Assembly (NCBI RefSeq): GCF_000699445.3
Contig: NC_067195.1
Span: forward strand, 59,495,591 to 59,559,590
From: Schistosoma haematobium
Lineage: Eukaryota; Platyhelminthes; Trematoda; Strigeidida; Schistosomatidae
DNA: 64,000 bases
Reading direction: 5' to 3'
The position numbers and the translations under genes were made by a program. The notes beneath the pieces were generated by a model. That model searched no databases. It saw nothing but the letters and a program-made list of their open reading frames with translations, and was not told the DNA's origin. Positions 11,477 through 25,210 of the stretch are shown piece by piece. Positions within the stretch are counted from its first letter, which is position 1. The number at the start of each line of letters is the position of its first letter.

Positions 11477-13770
11477 TCTTATTATTTATTTAAAAACATC
11501 ACTGTTTAAAAAGATTGCTTAACTGAGGTCAACATCAAATGATGATTGTAATAATCAACGCTGACATTGTTGACTCTATTCAACATATGTAAATTATGTA
11601 GGTTGTTTTTTATTTTTCACTGTTCAGAAGTTGCCTTTTCACCAGATATCATCACTAATAGTTAAAAATCAATGAAAGTGATTTTGTAAATAAGTTACAT
11701 TTAGAAAAAAAACAACAACATGAGTACAATGTGTGGGCTTCATGTTTGTCTAATAATGAATTAATATATACATGAACACAAGTTATGTATACTTCGTCAG
11801 TAACTTATAATGCTGATCATTTATTGCTTCAAGCTGTTATTCAGATTTTCTCTTTATTTTTTTTATTACTTAAAACTGTATTGATTATCAGTTCTTTTTT
11901 AAGTGTTAACAACACGTGTGACATGGTAGTAATGGTCAGTTCAAAAGTAGGTTGAAACAAGATTATAGTCAACCAGACCAAGATACAACTCTAGATGATA
12001 TAATCAATAAAGTTAGGCCTAAACAATCTCGCAGGATCAAAACGTTCTAGTTATTATTTACCTGATAGTTACTAAAAAACGATTATAATAAAATAAATGT
12101 CTAGTCATTATTTATTTTACTTTAACACTTTCATCTATACTTTTCATTTATTATTGATTTCACTAGTTATTCTTGAACAAATTTTTTTTTATGTCAAGTC
12201 TTTCATTTGTATTTTATTCGTTCCTTTTCAATGTCCTAATATGAAGATATTACATTATCAGATAATTAAAATAACCCATAGTGTCATTGAATAAGAAAAA
12301 GAAGAATTCATCGAAGAAAATTTTCTTTTCGACGAAATCATTTACTTAAGTTGTACATTCGTATATATAGTTATATGGAAAATGTATGTCTATAGAAGGA
12401 TAGAATGGATTGTATCACAAAAATGGATTCGATAATAAATTACAAATGAGGTTAACGTACTAATCAAGGGGTAAGGAAGAACATTATCAGTTGAGTTCAT
12501 TGAGTGTCTAGTAAGTGATTAAAATACTAATAGTTTTAACCTTATCTTAAATAATATATATATAAACTGATATAAATAACAGGAAGCTGTTATTCATTTA
12601 TCTATTTAGATTTATCTAAACGACTATATATAGTCAACTAGAAATATATTATCACTATAGTGTTAAGCTCTTAAACTATTCAAAACATTGACTAAAAATG
12701 TTATATATTTTTTCTAATATATATAAATATGATGTCAATACCTCAATTTGAATCTCTAATAATCGAAGGTTTATTTACATACATGGTAACATACAAACAC
12801 TTTTTGTATACATCCGTTTTATTTTTATTCGACTCCTTTATTAACTATCATTATTATTATTTTTTCTCCAAAAACCTGTAAATCATCTGTAAAAATACAT
12901 ATCTATATTTATATATGTATATGTATAGCAAAATAATATGTCTATTTTATAATTCAGATGAAAAAATATACGGTAGACATACATTCAATTGTTTATATTA
13001 ATCAACAGTGTTTTAATAACTCATTAACTAACCTTGAAACAAAATTAAACGAAAAATTTAACTTTTTTAATGATAATAATATTATTATTATTATAAAAAA
13101 TGTATTCCATAATTCACTCTATCCAGTTAATGATAAACATGCTAATGACGAAATAGATTCATATTGTATCTATCCATATCTATCTATCTATATAACCATA
13201 GATACATAGAGTAGCAAAATAACATATAAATAAGTAGTATTAACAATCTCGAATCATTTTAACTGATAATAAGAAAAAAATTCACCATGAAATGATTTGT
13301 ATTTGCATGTTTTAAAAAAAGTCATTTGAAATAAACAATCTATCGTAAAGGTTTATTATTGAAAAAATATATACATATACCTTGTGTTTATATGCCGAAA
13401 TCATTGTTCATAATAATTAGTGTTTAAACAGTTTTAAAGAAATTTTCAATTCAGATAAAATATTATATTTAATAAAGAAAAAAAAATCTGGACAACACCA
13501 TGTATTCAATTAGATGAATAAAACTAATAGAGACAATGAAAGTTTAGTATTCGATAAACAAAGAATGGTAGATAATTGGTTCGAGTTCGTAGATCTAGAT
13601 AGACATGTTACTTCATATATTAAATTTAGAGTGTCATGTTACTAGTACACACACACATACACACAGAGAAAATATGTCCTAAAACCAAGCCCTCGATGAA
13701 CGAGCTACCTTAAAGTTCGAAGAGAACACTGAACATTGAATTGGAATTCAAAAAATCAGTATTTTGAGTG

Positions 13771-14032
13771 ATCAATTGCAGTCCTAAATAATAATGAGAA
13801 GATACAAGAAAAACAACATCAAGTGAATTTAAATTTCGCCCCATTGCACAAGCAAGTGGTTATCAGGACTCAGTAATTAAGTAGATAACGTGATGGCGTT
13901 TGAAGCGAACGGTAATGGGTTCAAGTCCCGGAGTGAACATCAACTCTGAGATGCAGGTATATCCAGCTGATGAGTTCCAAATAGGGCGAAGCACGCGTTC
14001 TGGAATCCACTGCTAGCCACTATCCATCATTG
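13771..14032 (+). repeat. Sm-alpha-like hammerhead SINE (family B), plus copy
   Basis: The unit is shared, inverted, with 20041-20300. It has a 5' region (GAGAAGATACAAGAAAAAC), a tRNA-like B box GGGTTCAAGTCCCG at about 13917, a hammerhead region, and a 3' part ending GCTAGCCACTATCCA. This layout matches the schistosome Sm-alpha satellite/SINE family (established knowledge). Confidence 0.85.
13961..14006 (+). ncRNA. Sm-alpha-type hammerhead ribozyme
   Basis: The core CTGATGA (13967-13973) is followed by stem II around the loop CCAAATA, then GAA at 13988-13990, a very short stem III and cleavage triplet GTT (13997-13999). Stem I pairs CCAG with CTGG. The base after GAA is G rather than A, so the 15.1-16.1 pair would be a G-U wobble. 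Probably weak activity. Confidence 0.8.
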
Positions 14033-15927
14033 CTTACAAAAACATTTTTTAATTTGTTTTCAAGAGAATTCTAAGTTATTAGGAATAATTACCTTCGCAA
14101 TCGGAACAATATCGTATTCAGAGGCATTAGTGTTTAACTTAAGTTCAATATAATTGTTATAATTATTGTCACATAAAATATATTTGGATTAGGGGGGGGG
14201 AATTAAATACATTTTCTATCATAGTTCATGGCTTCTTACCCACAACCACAAACAGCATTGAATCTAAGACTCAAAGGTCTTAGAAGCTGATAGGTCACTG
14301 AATTGGAATTTTTGTATCCAGTACTTCTTCAACTAATAATAGATTGTGATAAAGATGGTCTTCAGAACCCCTTAAATGCCATCTGACTTCATAATATTTA
14401 TTCATTAAATTTATCTCAAATGATGGGTGGATTTTTATTAGAAATTTCATCCTTATATTTCATTGAAGATTATCGCTTCAAAATTTAAAATTTCATGAAG
14501 ACAAATATTTGGACTGATATAAAATAAATGGGAAAATTTTTATTAAGTAATGTAGGGTAGATTACTTCATACTTTTGAGGGAGTATTCAAGTCGTCATGA
14601 TCAGTTTTATGGGTTGTCGAAAAATACCTTGAGTTTTGGTAAACATTGAATTTCTATATTTTATGACTGTCTTCTGTTGCTTGTGGTAGATAACGGTCTC
14701 ACACCCAACATGAATGAATTCCATTCACCTCGGCTTCTCAGTAAAACTACGGAAATTGCATCTGGAAGTTAATCACTAGTGAGTATATGATATGAGGTCA
14801 CGGATGTGCAATTTTGAAGAGTCTCTCAAAACAACTAAACGATCGTTCAAAATTCTAACATTTTAAATTGAGGTCTAATTAAAATCAGCTCATAAATTAA
14901 AATCTATGAAGATTCTGTAATTCTCACAAAATCCTATACTGAAAACATCAGTTTTATAAATTATACTTCCATTATTTATCCACTTGCAGACAAAATAACA
15001 CTCGTAAGTCACGAAATAATCATGGTTAGAATCAAATCAAACGACGAATGCCCCACCAAATCTCCTTTGTTTATTAAACATATGTAGAAGGTACCTTTAG
15101 TGGTAAAGTATTTTTACTATCAAGACAAAACTTCTACCTTTTCAATCAATCCTTCTTAACTAGTTTAATCATTTCAGTAAGTTTTACCATTGTTAATGAC
15201 CTCGGTTTATGAAATATTACTCTGAATTGCCTGTACCATTGCTCAACACAGGTTTGAACTGTCAAGGTTTAAACCTAATACCAAATCAATCGACAGACTT
15301 CCACCAAATATTTGAATCTCATGTCCGACACCTCCATAAATGATACAAACGTTACTAATTGCTTAACCTCAGCTACTCATGATTTACGATTAGCGTAATT
15401 CAATATACAGTTGAAACTTCTTTTGGTTATTCTGATTCTGATAAGGGATTGAGTTTAAACAGCCATTCCTAGATTTAGTTCTAACGAACAGTTTTATAAA
15501 TTTCGCCCATTTAAATAGGACAAACAGAACTATAGTTGCTCCTTCGTAGCCTATACCTATACTGACACTTAATATGGTCTGGATGATGTTATTGATAAAT
15601 TTTACAGAAAATTTTCTGGCTTCCAATTACTTGTTTTTACCAACCTTGATTTTCGGAGTAAGAGTCGATACTATTACATCTTTCAACCCGGAACATTGAC
15701 TAAACAATGAACACAAGTATCTTCAATCCTCTTATTTGAGCTATTATCATCATTTAAAGAGAGAAAACATTTGTTTATCTGACCTCAAAGACAAAAAGAT
15801 CAAGAATGTACTTACGAAGTTGTTAGCTAGCATCTTGGTCAACCATTAAAGAAATGTTCCTTTTGAAGCAGCTTGACATCATATTTAGACTACTGTGAGA
15901 ACAGAAGTGATAACTGTCAGTAACTAA

Positions 15928-16158
15928 ATTAGAAACATTAGGAAAAACCAGTGCATTTTTGCGGATGCTAGGAAACTCGTCCCCGCAAGCTCAAAACACT
16001 ATAAAAAGCAAGAGCGACGTAGGCTGATGAAACATCTATGCGGTTATTCTAACAAGTTATTAGCATCAAAAGTAAAATGGAAGAAAAGAATGAGAAATTA
16101 TGCTCAAAAAGTAAACCAACGCCTTCAGGGGACTCTACTCGGACTCTACAAGTCAAGC
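15928..16158 (+). pseudogene. degenerate coding remnant, unidentified
   Basis: A 77-codon stretch without ATG is open on the plus strand. It is strikingly protein-like and basic: KHYKKQERRRLMKHLCGYSN, then KVKWKKRMRNYAQKVNQRLQ and GTLLGLYKSS, then TAG. After a frame change, ARAEYK, a stop and ASELATLNSVY continue. This pattern (frameshift plus stops) suggests a decayed mobile-element ORF. A Penelope-like origin is possible but unproven. Confidence 0.35.
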
Positions 16159-19100
16159 TAGAGCTGAATACAAATAGGCATCTGAACTGGCTACGTTAAA
16201 TAGTGTTTATTAGAGCTGCCTACTTTCTCCGCTCTTAGATAATTTTTTAACGGATTTTTTAGAGATAATTTCTTCACCTGAACATTCGAGAGTCTGACAA
16301 AAAGACTAAAAACGTTCAACGTCTTTCTAATATTTTGAGTAACAACACAAGAATATCTATGATCTGCTTACTCTTCACTAAATACGAACGTTGTTTTGGA
16401 CATCAACACGCAAACTAATCGTTAAGAGTTTAGTGGTTGATCATGGTAATTATCGTGGAGGTTTCAGTAAGCTGGCTTAGATTTTGTGTCACTTGAGGTA
16501 TAGGTAAAATATTCTTATAACAAACAAAGGGAGGGGTATACAGGAAAGCAGAGGATAGTAGAAGATGTACAGTAAAATATTTAAATCGAAGTGTTTGATC
16601 ATATTATTATTTCTCATCCACTTTAAAGGCTAGGCACTTACTAAACGTGTCCAGTCATAGACTATTTCATCTAACGATGGTAACTGGCTCAGGAACGCTC
16701 AAGTAAGTACATGAAATCAATCAACAAAGTTATTCCCTGTCCATGTTATTCCATACAGACTATCTAACTTGCTCATTATTAGTGAAATGGTTGGAGACTT
16801 TGTTTGATATGGCTCAAAATCGATCTCCTTAGAACAATCGCATTCATTCCTTATCCTCAATTAAATCTTGACTTTTTACACTATTTCACAATGCTCGTCT
16901 TAGTGCCTCATTTCGTCTTTTCGAACTGGACTATGTTGGTTTAGTCTTCACTGTTCACACTGCTAATACTATTATTTGATAACCTTACTACTGATTTCAT
17001 CACTTTCACCTACCTGTTCTAACGTGTGATAACTTTGAGTATTACAGATTCATGTCAGGTTGTGCGCTGACAATAACTAACTGATTGATTGGCCTTAAAT
17101 GAGTAATATTCATCTGCTGAGTAAAAATTGGGGTGAAACCCAGGTACTTAAATTAATTTCTAACCACTGAAATCACCTCATGTCTATATGAAATCTGACT
17201 GAATTATTCGATTCCGTAATTCAGTGTATATTCATGTATTGGCTTTAAACCACTCTTTAACTTGAAACCTAGTGACGCTACCTGACGTCATAGGTTTAAC
17301 ATTTGTCATCCAATGTCACAGTCAGAAATGCTAGCGTTGTGTTATTTGATTCGTTCATAATCTGCTGGACTGAGATGTTTAGCAAAAGTATTGTAAACTT
17401 GATCAAGAAAATTTAACATTTGTTAGTACTTACCAACCGATTATCACTTTCCTCAAAGGTCAGTCAAATACCTAACAGCTTAGCGGGAGTGATACGTATG
17501 GAAATAACCGTTCTCTCAAAATTGTAAATAAGGCTTGGCTAGGTGTGCTAACACATTCAAGCATCTATGATTACATCTGATATGAACCATATTCAACTGT
17601 TTATTTAGGTCTTATTTATTTCTACCTCTTATTGGCTGTATTATTATTCTTTTTTTATGTGGATAGCAAAAATTATGAATCACTTTACATTCATTATATT
17701 TACAAATGAAACAAGGTGTGGTTCAAAGATTAATAAGCCTTACGCAAATTTCAGTTGCTAATCCAAAAATAAGGGTTAACATACAATTTCATGGTTGAAC
17801 AGACAAATAAATAATGGTTTGGTCATTTGTGTGAATGTGGGTTGATGATGGAGGTTAAAGTTCGATAGACAAATAAGATCATGTAATGTTAGCAACGATA
17901 TGTCAAATAACTGTCTGTTCAAGTTTTGGGGTTGTTTTTTTTCTATACAACATGATCTATCCATTTAACATATGTAAATAGTATCAGTTTACATAACCAA
18001 GTATTCATTAATTTTTCTTAAGAAATTCAATACTTTTGGAAGTTTAGGAGAAGAATTTTATTAATTCAGTATATTTTGTCACCGATGTGATGTTAAAAGT
18101 CTTTGTTGCGTAATCGTTAATTTCATTGACAAGAATGAAATCTAGTTATGCCGTTCCTGAACCAATAGAAATCAAGTAAGCCTTTATGTGAATGTAGTTA
18201 AAGGATTAGTGACAAATTTACTTAGCCTTCAATTTTCGGTCTTTTGGTTCGAGCACCTTTCAGTTCACTTTGTTCACATTGAACAAGTAGGCTTTAAAAC
18301 AATTTTTTAAAGTTGACAATTTTTGGAAAATACTTTTCTGTAACACTTATTCACACTCAGCTTTTTTATAGTTCCCTGATAACAAATCCATTTGTACTAT
18401 GTAAAAAAATTCATTATTTAGCTGGCTCTATAAAGATAGTAACTGGAATATCATTCAACGAATTTGGTTCATTCTACTTTGAGAATTTTGAACAATGTAG
18501 GTTCATGATTCCAGACAGAATAGAACCAAAGATCTTACAAACATTGAGAATTTTTACATCTGATATGATTCAATTCTCAATGGGAATCTTTATTATTCAA
18601 TTTTTTCCGTATTCTTAATTCACATGAAAAATGGTTGATAAGGTTGAACCACTTTGTTTATTTCACTTTTTCAGATAGTGACTAGTAGTGTCGATGATAT
18701 CATCTGCCATTTTTGTGAGATCTACTTTACTAAACAAACACAAACAACTAATCTTACTATATATATAAGGGTAACATTTGTAGGCATTTCTATACATAAA
18801 TCATCTAAAGAACACATACAACATTCATATATACACATTCATCTCTCCCATATGCATACACCTTGAATAATGACGCAATCAATCAAACTGTTTAGTTGAA
18901 TGAATTTTTAATCATAAAATTACATTAAAAAAATCTTGTCATAAAAATATTATAATGGAATGAACGATTCATGATCTAGAAAATAGGTTAATTTAGTTAC
19001 TAAGCTTATGAAGATAAAAATTTTTAGTCATGTTAATGTTTTTGTTAGATGTAGGAGAACAAAGAACAATGTTCAATTCTTTGAGAGATTATTATTTAAA

Positions 19101-20040
19101 GATAAGCAAATGAATAAAATTTCTAAGCATAGCCTATTAGTTGAGACAAGAAACTAACAAAACATTTATTTCAATTCAAATGTCATGGGGGAATAGAGTG
19201 GAAAATGCAAGATTTATCAGTGAATATATATAGAAGGTAAAAAATATAGATTTGTGAAGCTAAATGCTCTGTATGAAAGTTACATTTGTTAAGTGAAATG
19301 CCTGCAATATAGATAGATCAATTGTTAACTGATTAATGTATACACAAATCATTACTAATAACCATAGCGATGTATGTGAAATCAACCCCAAAATATATTT
19401 CCCAAAAAGTTACGTTTAGAATGTCAAAACATTCTTTATAAGCTTAATAAAATGATAAAGAAATGAAAGTAATCATTGTTAAACCGTGTTAAGTTTATCA
19501 GATCAAATTTAATAAAATCATGCTCAAAAAACCACACGGTACTACATAGCACATTATATATTGTAAAATGATTATATAAATAGATTTCACAGACAGTTTA
19601 CTTCAACCTTGAGAGGTCAACGTCATTGAAAACTCACTTTTTAGATTATTGATCAAGTTATTAGAAAACATGGTTTGATAACTACGTTGAGATGACTAAG
19701 CAACATTCTTTGTTATTACTAACACTACTAATTAGCTGTATTAATCCACAATAAATGTGTAATAAGAAGACGAAGATTAACAGAACTATAGTTTGTCTTA
19801 TTACACTATCCAAATTTATCAAATGAACTAATTGCAATAAATGTATCAAATCCAGACCGGGAGCCCAATCGGATTTTAAAAAATAAAGAGGGCTGTAGCT
19901 TTCAACAATAAATGTAATAAAAGTATTTGAAAGATGTATAAAACTACTAGTTATATGCTGAATAATATAACTATTCCTAACTTAAATCGGTTGGAAATGT
20001 CACAACATCAATGAAAAATCACAAAATATTTGTATATATG

Positions 20041-20300
20041 GATAGTGGCTAGCAGTGGATTCCAGGACGCGTGCTTCGCCCTATTTGGAACTCATCAGCT
20101 GGATATACCTGCATCTCAGAGTTGATATTCACTCCGAGACTCAAACCCATTACCGTTAGTTTCAAACGCTATCGTGTTATCTGCTTAATTACTGAGTCCT
20201 GATAACCACTTGCTTGTGCAATGGGGCGAAATTTAAATTCACTTGATGTTGTTTTTCTTGTATCTTCTCATTATTATTTAGGACTGCAATTGATCAATCT
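20041..20300 (-). repeat. Sm-alpha-like hammerhead SINE (family B), minus copy
   Basis: This is the reverse complement of 13771-14032 with only scattered differences across about 250 bp, including the B box and ribozyme. A further 35-bp piece of the unit's 5' end follows in the opposite orientation at about 20338-20374 (GAGAAGATACAAGTTAAAC), so the locus is partly palindromic. Confidence 0.85.
20059..20106 (-). ncRNA. Sm-alpha-type hammerhead ribozyme, GTC triplet
   Basis: On the minus strand: CTGATGA, stem II with loop CCAAATA, GAA, minimal stem III, cleavage triplet GTC and stem I CCAG/CTGG. It is better preserved than the 13961 copy because it has the preferred GUC triplet. Confidence 0.8.
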
Positions 20301-21512
20301 CATGTTGGCATATGTGCATCATGTGAGGATTGCGGATTGAGAAGATACAAGTTAAACAACACCAAGTGAATTAATGTTTATATATTTTTGTGAAGAAAAT
20401 ATTTTAAACGACAATAAATAATCCCAATGGAAAATTACTTTCATTTAAAGTCTCCTTTATAGAAAAAATAAATGTCACCAATAAATAATAATTATAAATT
20501 AAGTATGAATTTAATTAAGAAATATTCAATAAATGATTTTAGAAATAATTATCTAAACTACTACTATCAGTAGTATTTAGTAGATATAAAAATCTATGAA
20601 CGTTATTTTGCTTTGATACCTGTTAAAGAAATGCCGCAAGATCATAATGAATAGTATTTAACATAAATAAATAATGCATAACATTTAAATTATTATTAAT
20701 GAAAAGCTTGTATTATAATTATTAATATTAATAATACTACTATGAATGTTATAGCTACTACTTATAATTATATGATGAAGATTATGTACAGTCTTAAGTC
20801 GAAAGATAAATTCTCTTTTTATCTTATTTATCATAAACGATTGAATTCTCAAGAGATAATTAGTAAGTAAATGAATCATTATCAGTATTAACAATTTGAA
20901 TAAAGCTTATTTATTGATGATGAAAATATGTTGATTGCAGTGAGATCTGTATATTGAAGATACCACAGGTATTCAGAGTTTGACAACACTTTAACCAGTA
21001 ACACCTTCTATATGAAGCGTACCTACCAAGTGAAATCAAAAGACAGAAGCGAGGAAGTTCGAAGATATATTTGATATGCTATCAATATATCGAGAATCGT
21101 CTGATCTAATCTGGCTAGCGATTGCAGAGGTTGTTGAGCACGGCGTTCCCACTCGTGATCTGGTGAGGATTCATGACCGAGCGCATTCAGCTAGGTGAGT
21201 CCATTAAAACATGTGGTCAGCATCCAATGATGAAAACTTAAAGAGCTATTTATTTTGGAGATTTCTTTACCGCTTCAATAACTTTATAAAATGAACTTTA
21301 CCTATTCCATTTATCATTAGACATAAACTGGTATACTAGAGAAAAAGATATTTTTACATCATTTCAACTTGATAGTATTCGAATATGAAATGTTAGTAGA
21401 AAAAGATCATTTCTGAACGTTTATTTAGTATGTATTTACATTTGTAAAAGTTTGTATTTTATCGTTGATGATGTTAAGAACTGCGACCGATCAATATCTT
21501 TCAACATATGTA

Positions 21513-21855
21513 CAACCTAACTCCGCCTATAGCCCTTCTACGGCTACTGCCGGTCCAAAGCTCGGGTAAAGGAGAAGGGTTGAACATGAGGTTGCTAAAA
21601 AAAAGCGCTAACCAGAATTATCAATTTAAATTAAATCACCAAACTGCGTCACGAGGCAAGTGCTAACTTGGAATTCTGAAGGGAAACGAAAAAGAGGAAG
21701 ATCAAAGAACACACCACGTCGGGAATTGGAAGTGGACATGGAAAGAGAGAATAGCAACTGGAAAAAATTGCCCAGGACAAAGTTGGATGGAGACTGCTGG
21801 TGAAAAGCCTATGCTCCTACATGAGGGGTAATAGGCGCAAGTAAGTAAGTATATA
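21513..21855 (+). mobile_element. RTE/SR2-like internally deleted element
   Basis: The first about 85 bp (TCCGCCTATAGCCCTTCTAC, GCTCGGGTAAAGGAG) resemble the 5' leader I recall for trematode RTE elements. The rest translates in broken frames to the RTE C-terminal tail ([24 protein letters not shown]) and ends GGCGCAAGTAAGTAAGTA. The 5' leader is joined almost directly to the 3' end with the EN and RT domains missing. The 3' part is certain; the 5' leader assignment is from memory. Confidence 0.6.
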
Positions 21856-21914
21856 TACAACCTGAACAAGCTGTCTTGATAACGTATTTGGAGTCTAAAG
21901 TGAAATTTACCAGG

Positions 21915-22005
21915 TTCAAGTGCTACGGTCAACATCAATATTGGAGTGAGGATACATCAATCTAATGAGTCTCAAACTGGCATGAAACACATGATATTGG
22001 TCCAA
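21915..22005 (+). repeat. decayed Sm-alpha-like fragment
   Basis: CAGGTTCAAGTGCTACGGTC (B-box-like), AACATCAATATTGGAGTGAG and then CTAATGAGTCTCAAACTGG...GAAAC retain the order of the Sm-alpha B box and hammerhead, but the core carries CTAATGA and stem II is broken. Confidence 0.4.
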
Positions 22006-23959
22006 TAGATGGTTAATGTTCAACGTTATTGAAACTATTTGAAATGAAAATTAAATTTTCATACTTTTTGAAATCAAAACTACTTAAAATACTCAGCTTG
22101 GTCGATCTATTGAACTGACTTGGAAAATGAACAACACTGTTAGATTGATAATGATGTTAAACGTTATTTTATTTTTGTTATCTATATAGATTAATATTCT
22201 CGTATAAAGAAAGCAGTATAGTTATTCCATTAAAAATGTCAGTTTATTGAACATGGATTAGTCAAAAGCATTTGTAATCAGAAATTGACTTTGGTTCGCG
22301 AACTATTCCACAACCCAGGAAACAAAAAAAATTGTCTACTTATATTCAGTAAACATTGATTTCAGTTGAAACACCACTGTAAAGTAGAGAACATCTTGGT
22401 TATCCTGGTGTAAGACTCTTCAGTAGTGCACACCCACAACTTACAAACTAAACAGATTTTCATGAAACCCATTCAACTAAGTTAATCAAGTCCCTAGTAA
22501 ATTAGTTATTTTGTAGTTAAGAAAATAATATGATAAATAAGATATTTTTTGTGATTATCAACATAATTTTGTTGGTATTTCGTTCTCAGATCATGTAAAG
22601 GTGACTAAATAATATAGTTTTCTCGTTATATAACAAATGAGGATGTTCAGCAACCAACAAATTCCTAGGGATCATAGCTACAAGACAAATGAAGATGAGT
22701 TGAAAATGAGGAAAAAATTAGCTAAACGATTTCATTTCACAATTATGAAATTTTTTTTATTTGAATGTTCAGGTAAACAAAAACAACTTTGAAATGTAGA
22801 GAGAAAAAAACAAAAAGAAACCCTATTTACCATATCTTTTCCAATGTCAAATTAAGATAAAAAAAATAGTGAGGAGAATGAGAAGAACAGGGGCGAAAGA
22901 AGAATCAAACCATTTTCCAGTATGCTTTTAAACAAAAAAATGTTTCCTATTAATTTTCAATTTTCATAGATTCAGTGATCCATGCATTTCGTTTTTACGC
23001 TAAAACTGAATGACAAAAAAAACATACTTCCTTATCTCATTCGTTATTCATTCATTATAGACTTGTTATTTCTATATTATTTAAATTGCTGAAAAGGAAA
23101 TGGATATGTTAAGAGTGTAGGTAAGTGCAAGTGATAGTAAATAAAAACTCGTATCTACGTATTGCGTAATGAATACTACAAAAGCACAAGGGAATGAACA
23201 TATACATTAACCTATGTCTCAAATGACTGACACTCAATCATTATGTATAAATTAAAAGGTTTTTCATACTCGATAAACTTAGTTAGACTTATAAACCGTT
23301 TTTTCTAATTATGATGAAGAAAAAAATACCAAGAAAATGTTATATATACATATGCAGATAAAGAATACCGGCTTATCCTTCTTGTATATTAATTGTATTA
23401 TGAAAAAAATCTCTTGGGAGAGATCGTTAAAAAAAGTTATTTATCTTGGTCACTTAAATAACTACAAAATTAAAAAAAACTCAAGTATGGAAGGTAACAC
23501 ACGAACATTGTTTGTCTCTTTCCCCTTCCCTTAATTCTAAAGGATAGACAGTTTAATTTATACAGAATGATTATTACTATTATCATTGTTATCCCATTCA
23601 GTTAATCATAGTTTTTTTCTCTGATCATTGTTTTTATGAAATAAACAAAATCAATTACAAATACACCATTTTACTAATAACAACTTTGTTTTTTTTAAAG
23701 ACTTAATATGCAACTAATCTCTTATGTTGTACGTGATGAACAAGAATTGTTGTTTTGTTTTGTTTTTTGTGTGTCAAGGGGACCAATTTTTTTCTTCAGC
23801 CAGTTTCTAAGGCATTCATATCTTTGTTTCCTTGATTGTGCATAGATATATGTGTGTATCACTTTTAAGAATTATAATATTCAAAAAGAAATTGAACTAT
23901 GTTAAGAAAGAGGAAAAACTTTCGATTTTTCCTAATTCTTTTTTTCCTCAGATGGGTTT

Positions 23960-24240
23960 TGTGGATATTATAGTAATTTCAATGGTTAAGATCATGAGTC
24001 AGTTGAAGCTAGACCACCATGGAAAACCTGGAAGCACTGGAAGGCCATTTCGTTCTATTGTGGGACTCATCAACAGTGTGCATCCACGACCTCGCCCCCT
24101 ACGAGATTCGAACCCAGGACCTACTTAATCACTAGACTACTGCGCATTGCTGAGGAGTCCCAAACTAGGACGAAAAGTGCCGTGCTTCCAGGTTTTCCAT
24201 GGTGGTCTAGCTTCAACTGATTCATGATCTTTTTTTGTTA
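23960..24240. repeat. family A hammerhead SINEs, inverted arms
   Basis: A minus arm (about 23945-24125, with B box ATTCGAACCCAGGACC in complement) is followed by a short plus arm (24146-24235) with CTGAGGAGTCCCAAACTAGGAC. Both ribozymes are damaged: the minus one starts TTGATGA and the plus one lost part of stem III and stem I. Both outer ends carry the same inverted tail (GAAGCTAGACCACCATGG / CCATGGTGGTCTAGCTTC). Confidence 0.8.
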
Positions 24241-24859
24241 ATAAGATAAACAGAATGTATGTTTGTCTGTAGAATGTTATAAGTTTAGTGAATAAGACCT
24301 AGAATTTAATAAAGTGGATGGAAGCTATGACAACAGATGATTATAATATTTGACAATGTGCTATCAAAACTTGCCAGAACATTTCCAAGCTTAAGGAAAC
24401 AAAGAAAATTATACTAACTGATTAATTATACTTCATTAATCAATTAAATTATATCAGACATTTCTATTCTGCATTAAATCAATTGAAATCTGAGTAGTTA
24501 AGTAAAATTTTTCTTTGAATTTAACATTGAAGTATGAATTGATTCCTTGTAACTAGCATAAATACAAATCTAGCAAGTTTTAAATTGTATGAAATACTAG
24601 ATACAGGGTTTCTTAATTATTTTCTCTAACCATTTAACATTAAATTCATAGACAATATTCGTAAAAATCAGGTAAATATATTTCAATTACTATTTAATTT
24701 GTAAGTTTGTAAATGGAATGAATTTTATGATCCTGTATAATTTTATACTATCCACTTACGTTTTGTGTTATTATCAATTATTTATTTTTATGAATGAATA
24801 ATTCATTGATGGAAAGTTATGAATTAAGGAGATGCATTGATGATAAATGTTATATTATA

Positions 24860-25010
24860 GGTCCTGGGTTCAAATCCCGCGAATAGGATGGTGGATGAAC
24901 ACTACTGAGGAGTCCCATACTAGGACGAAACCTCCGTTGAGTGCCTTCAAGTTTTCCATGGTGATCTAGCTTTGATTGATTCATGTATTCAACTATTAAA
25001 TATTATATAA
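24860..25010 (+). repeat. family A hammerhead SINE, 3' half
   Basis: It starts at the B box (GGTCCTGGGTTCAAATCCCG), includes the ribozyme core CTGAGGA (24905-24911), GTCC/GGAC, GAAA (24927-24930) and the tail CCATGGTGATCTAGCTTTG. The A box is missing. Stem I is mismatched. Confidence 0.8.
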
Positions 25011-25210
25011 ATTATAATTGTATGTTGTTTGAAAATTATACATGTTAAAGATTATTATTACTTAAAATTTGTTCATTCAGTGATCTGACTATTAAATAAG
25101 TCACATACATTAAACAATTTGTTTTCCATGTATTTTCATTACAAATTAAAAAGGATGCCATTTTATATTATAAAGCAATTTTTTATGGTTTAAAATGAGA
25201 GTGAACTGTT

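Noticed and set aside
18313..18618. 101-residue plus-strand frame in the large intron
   Set aside because: Hydrophobic, AT-driven composition, no motif, no splice or repeat support.
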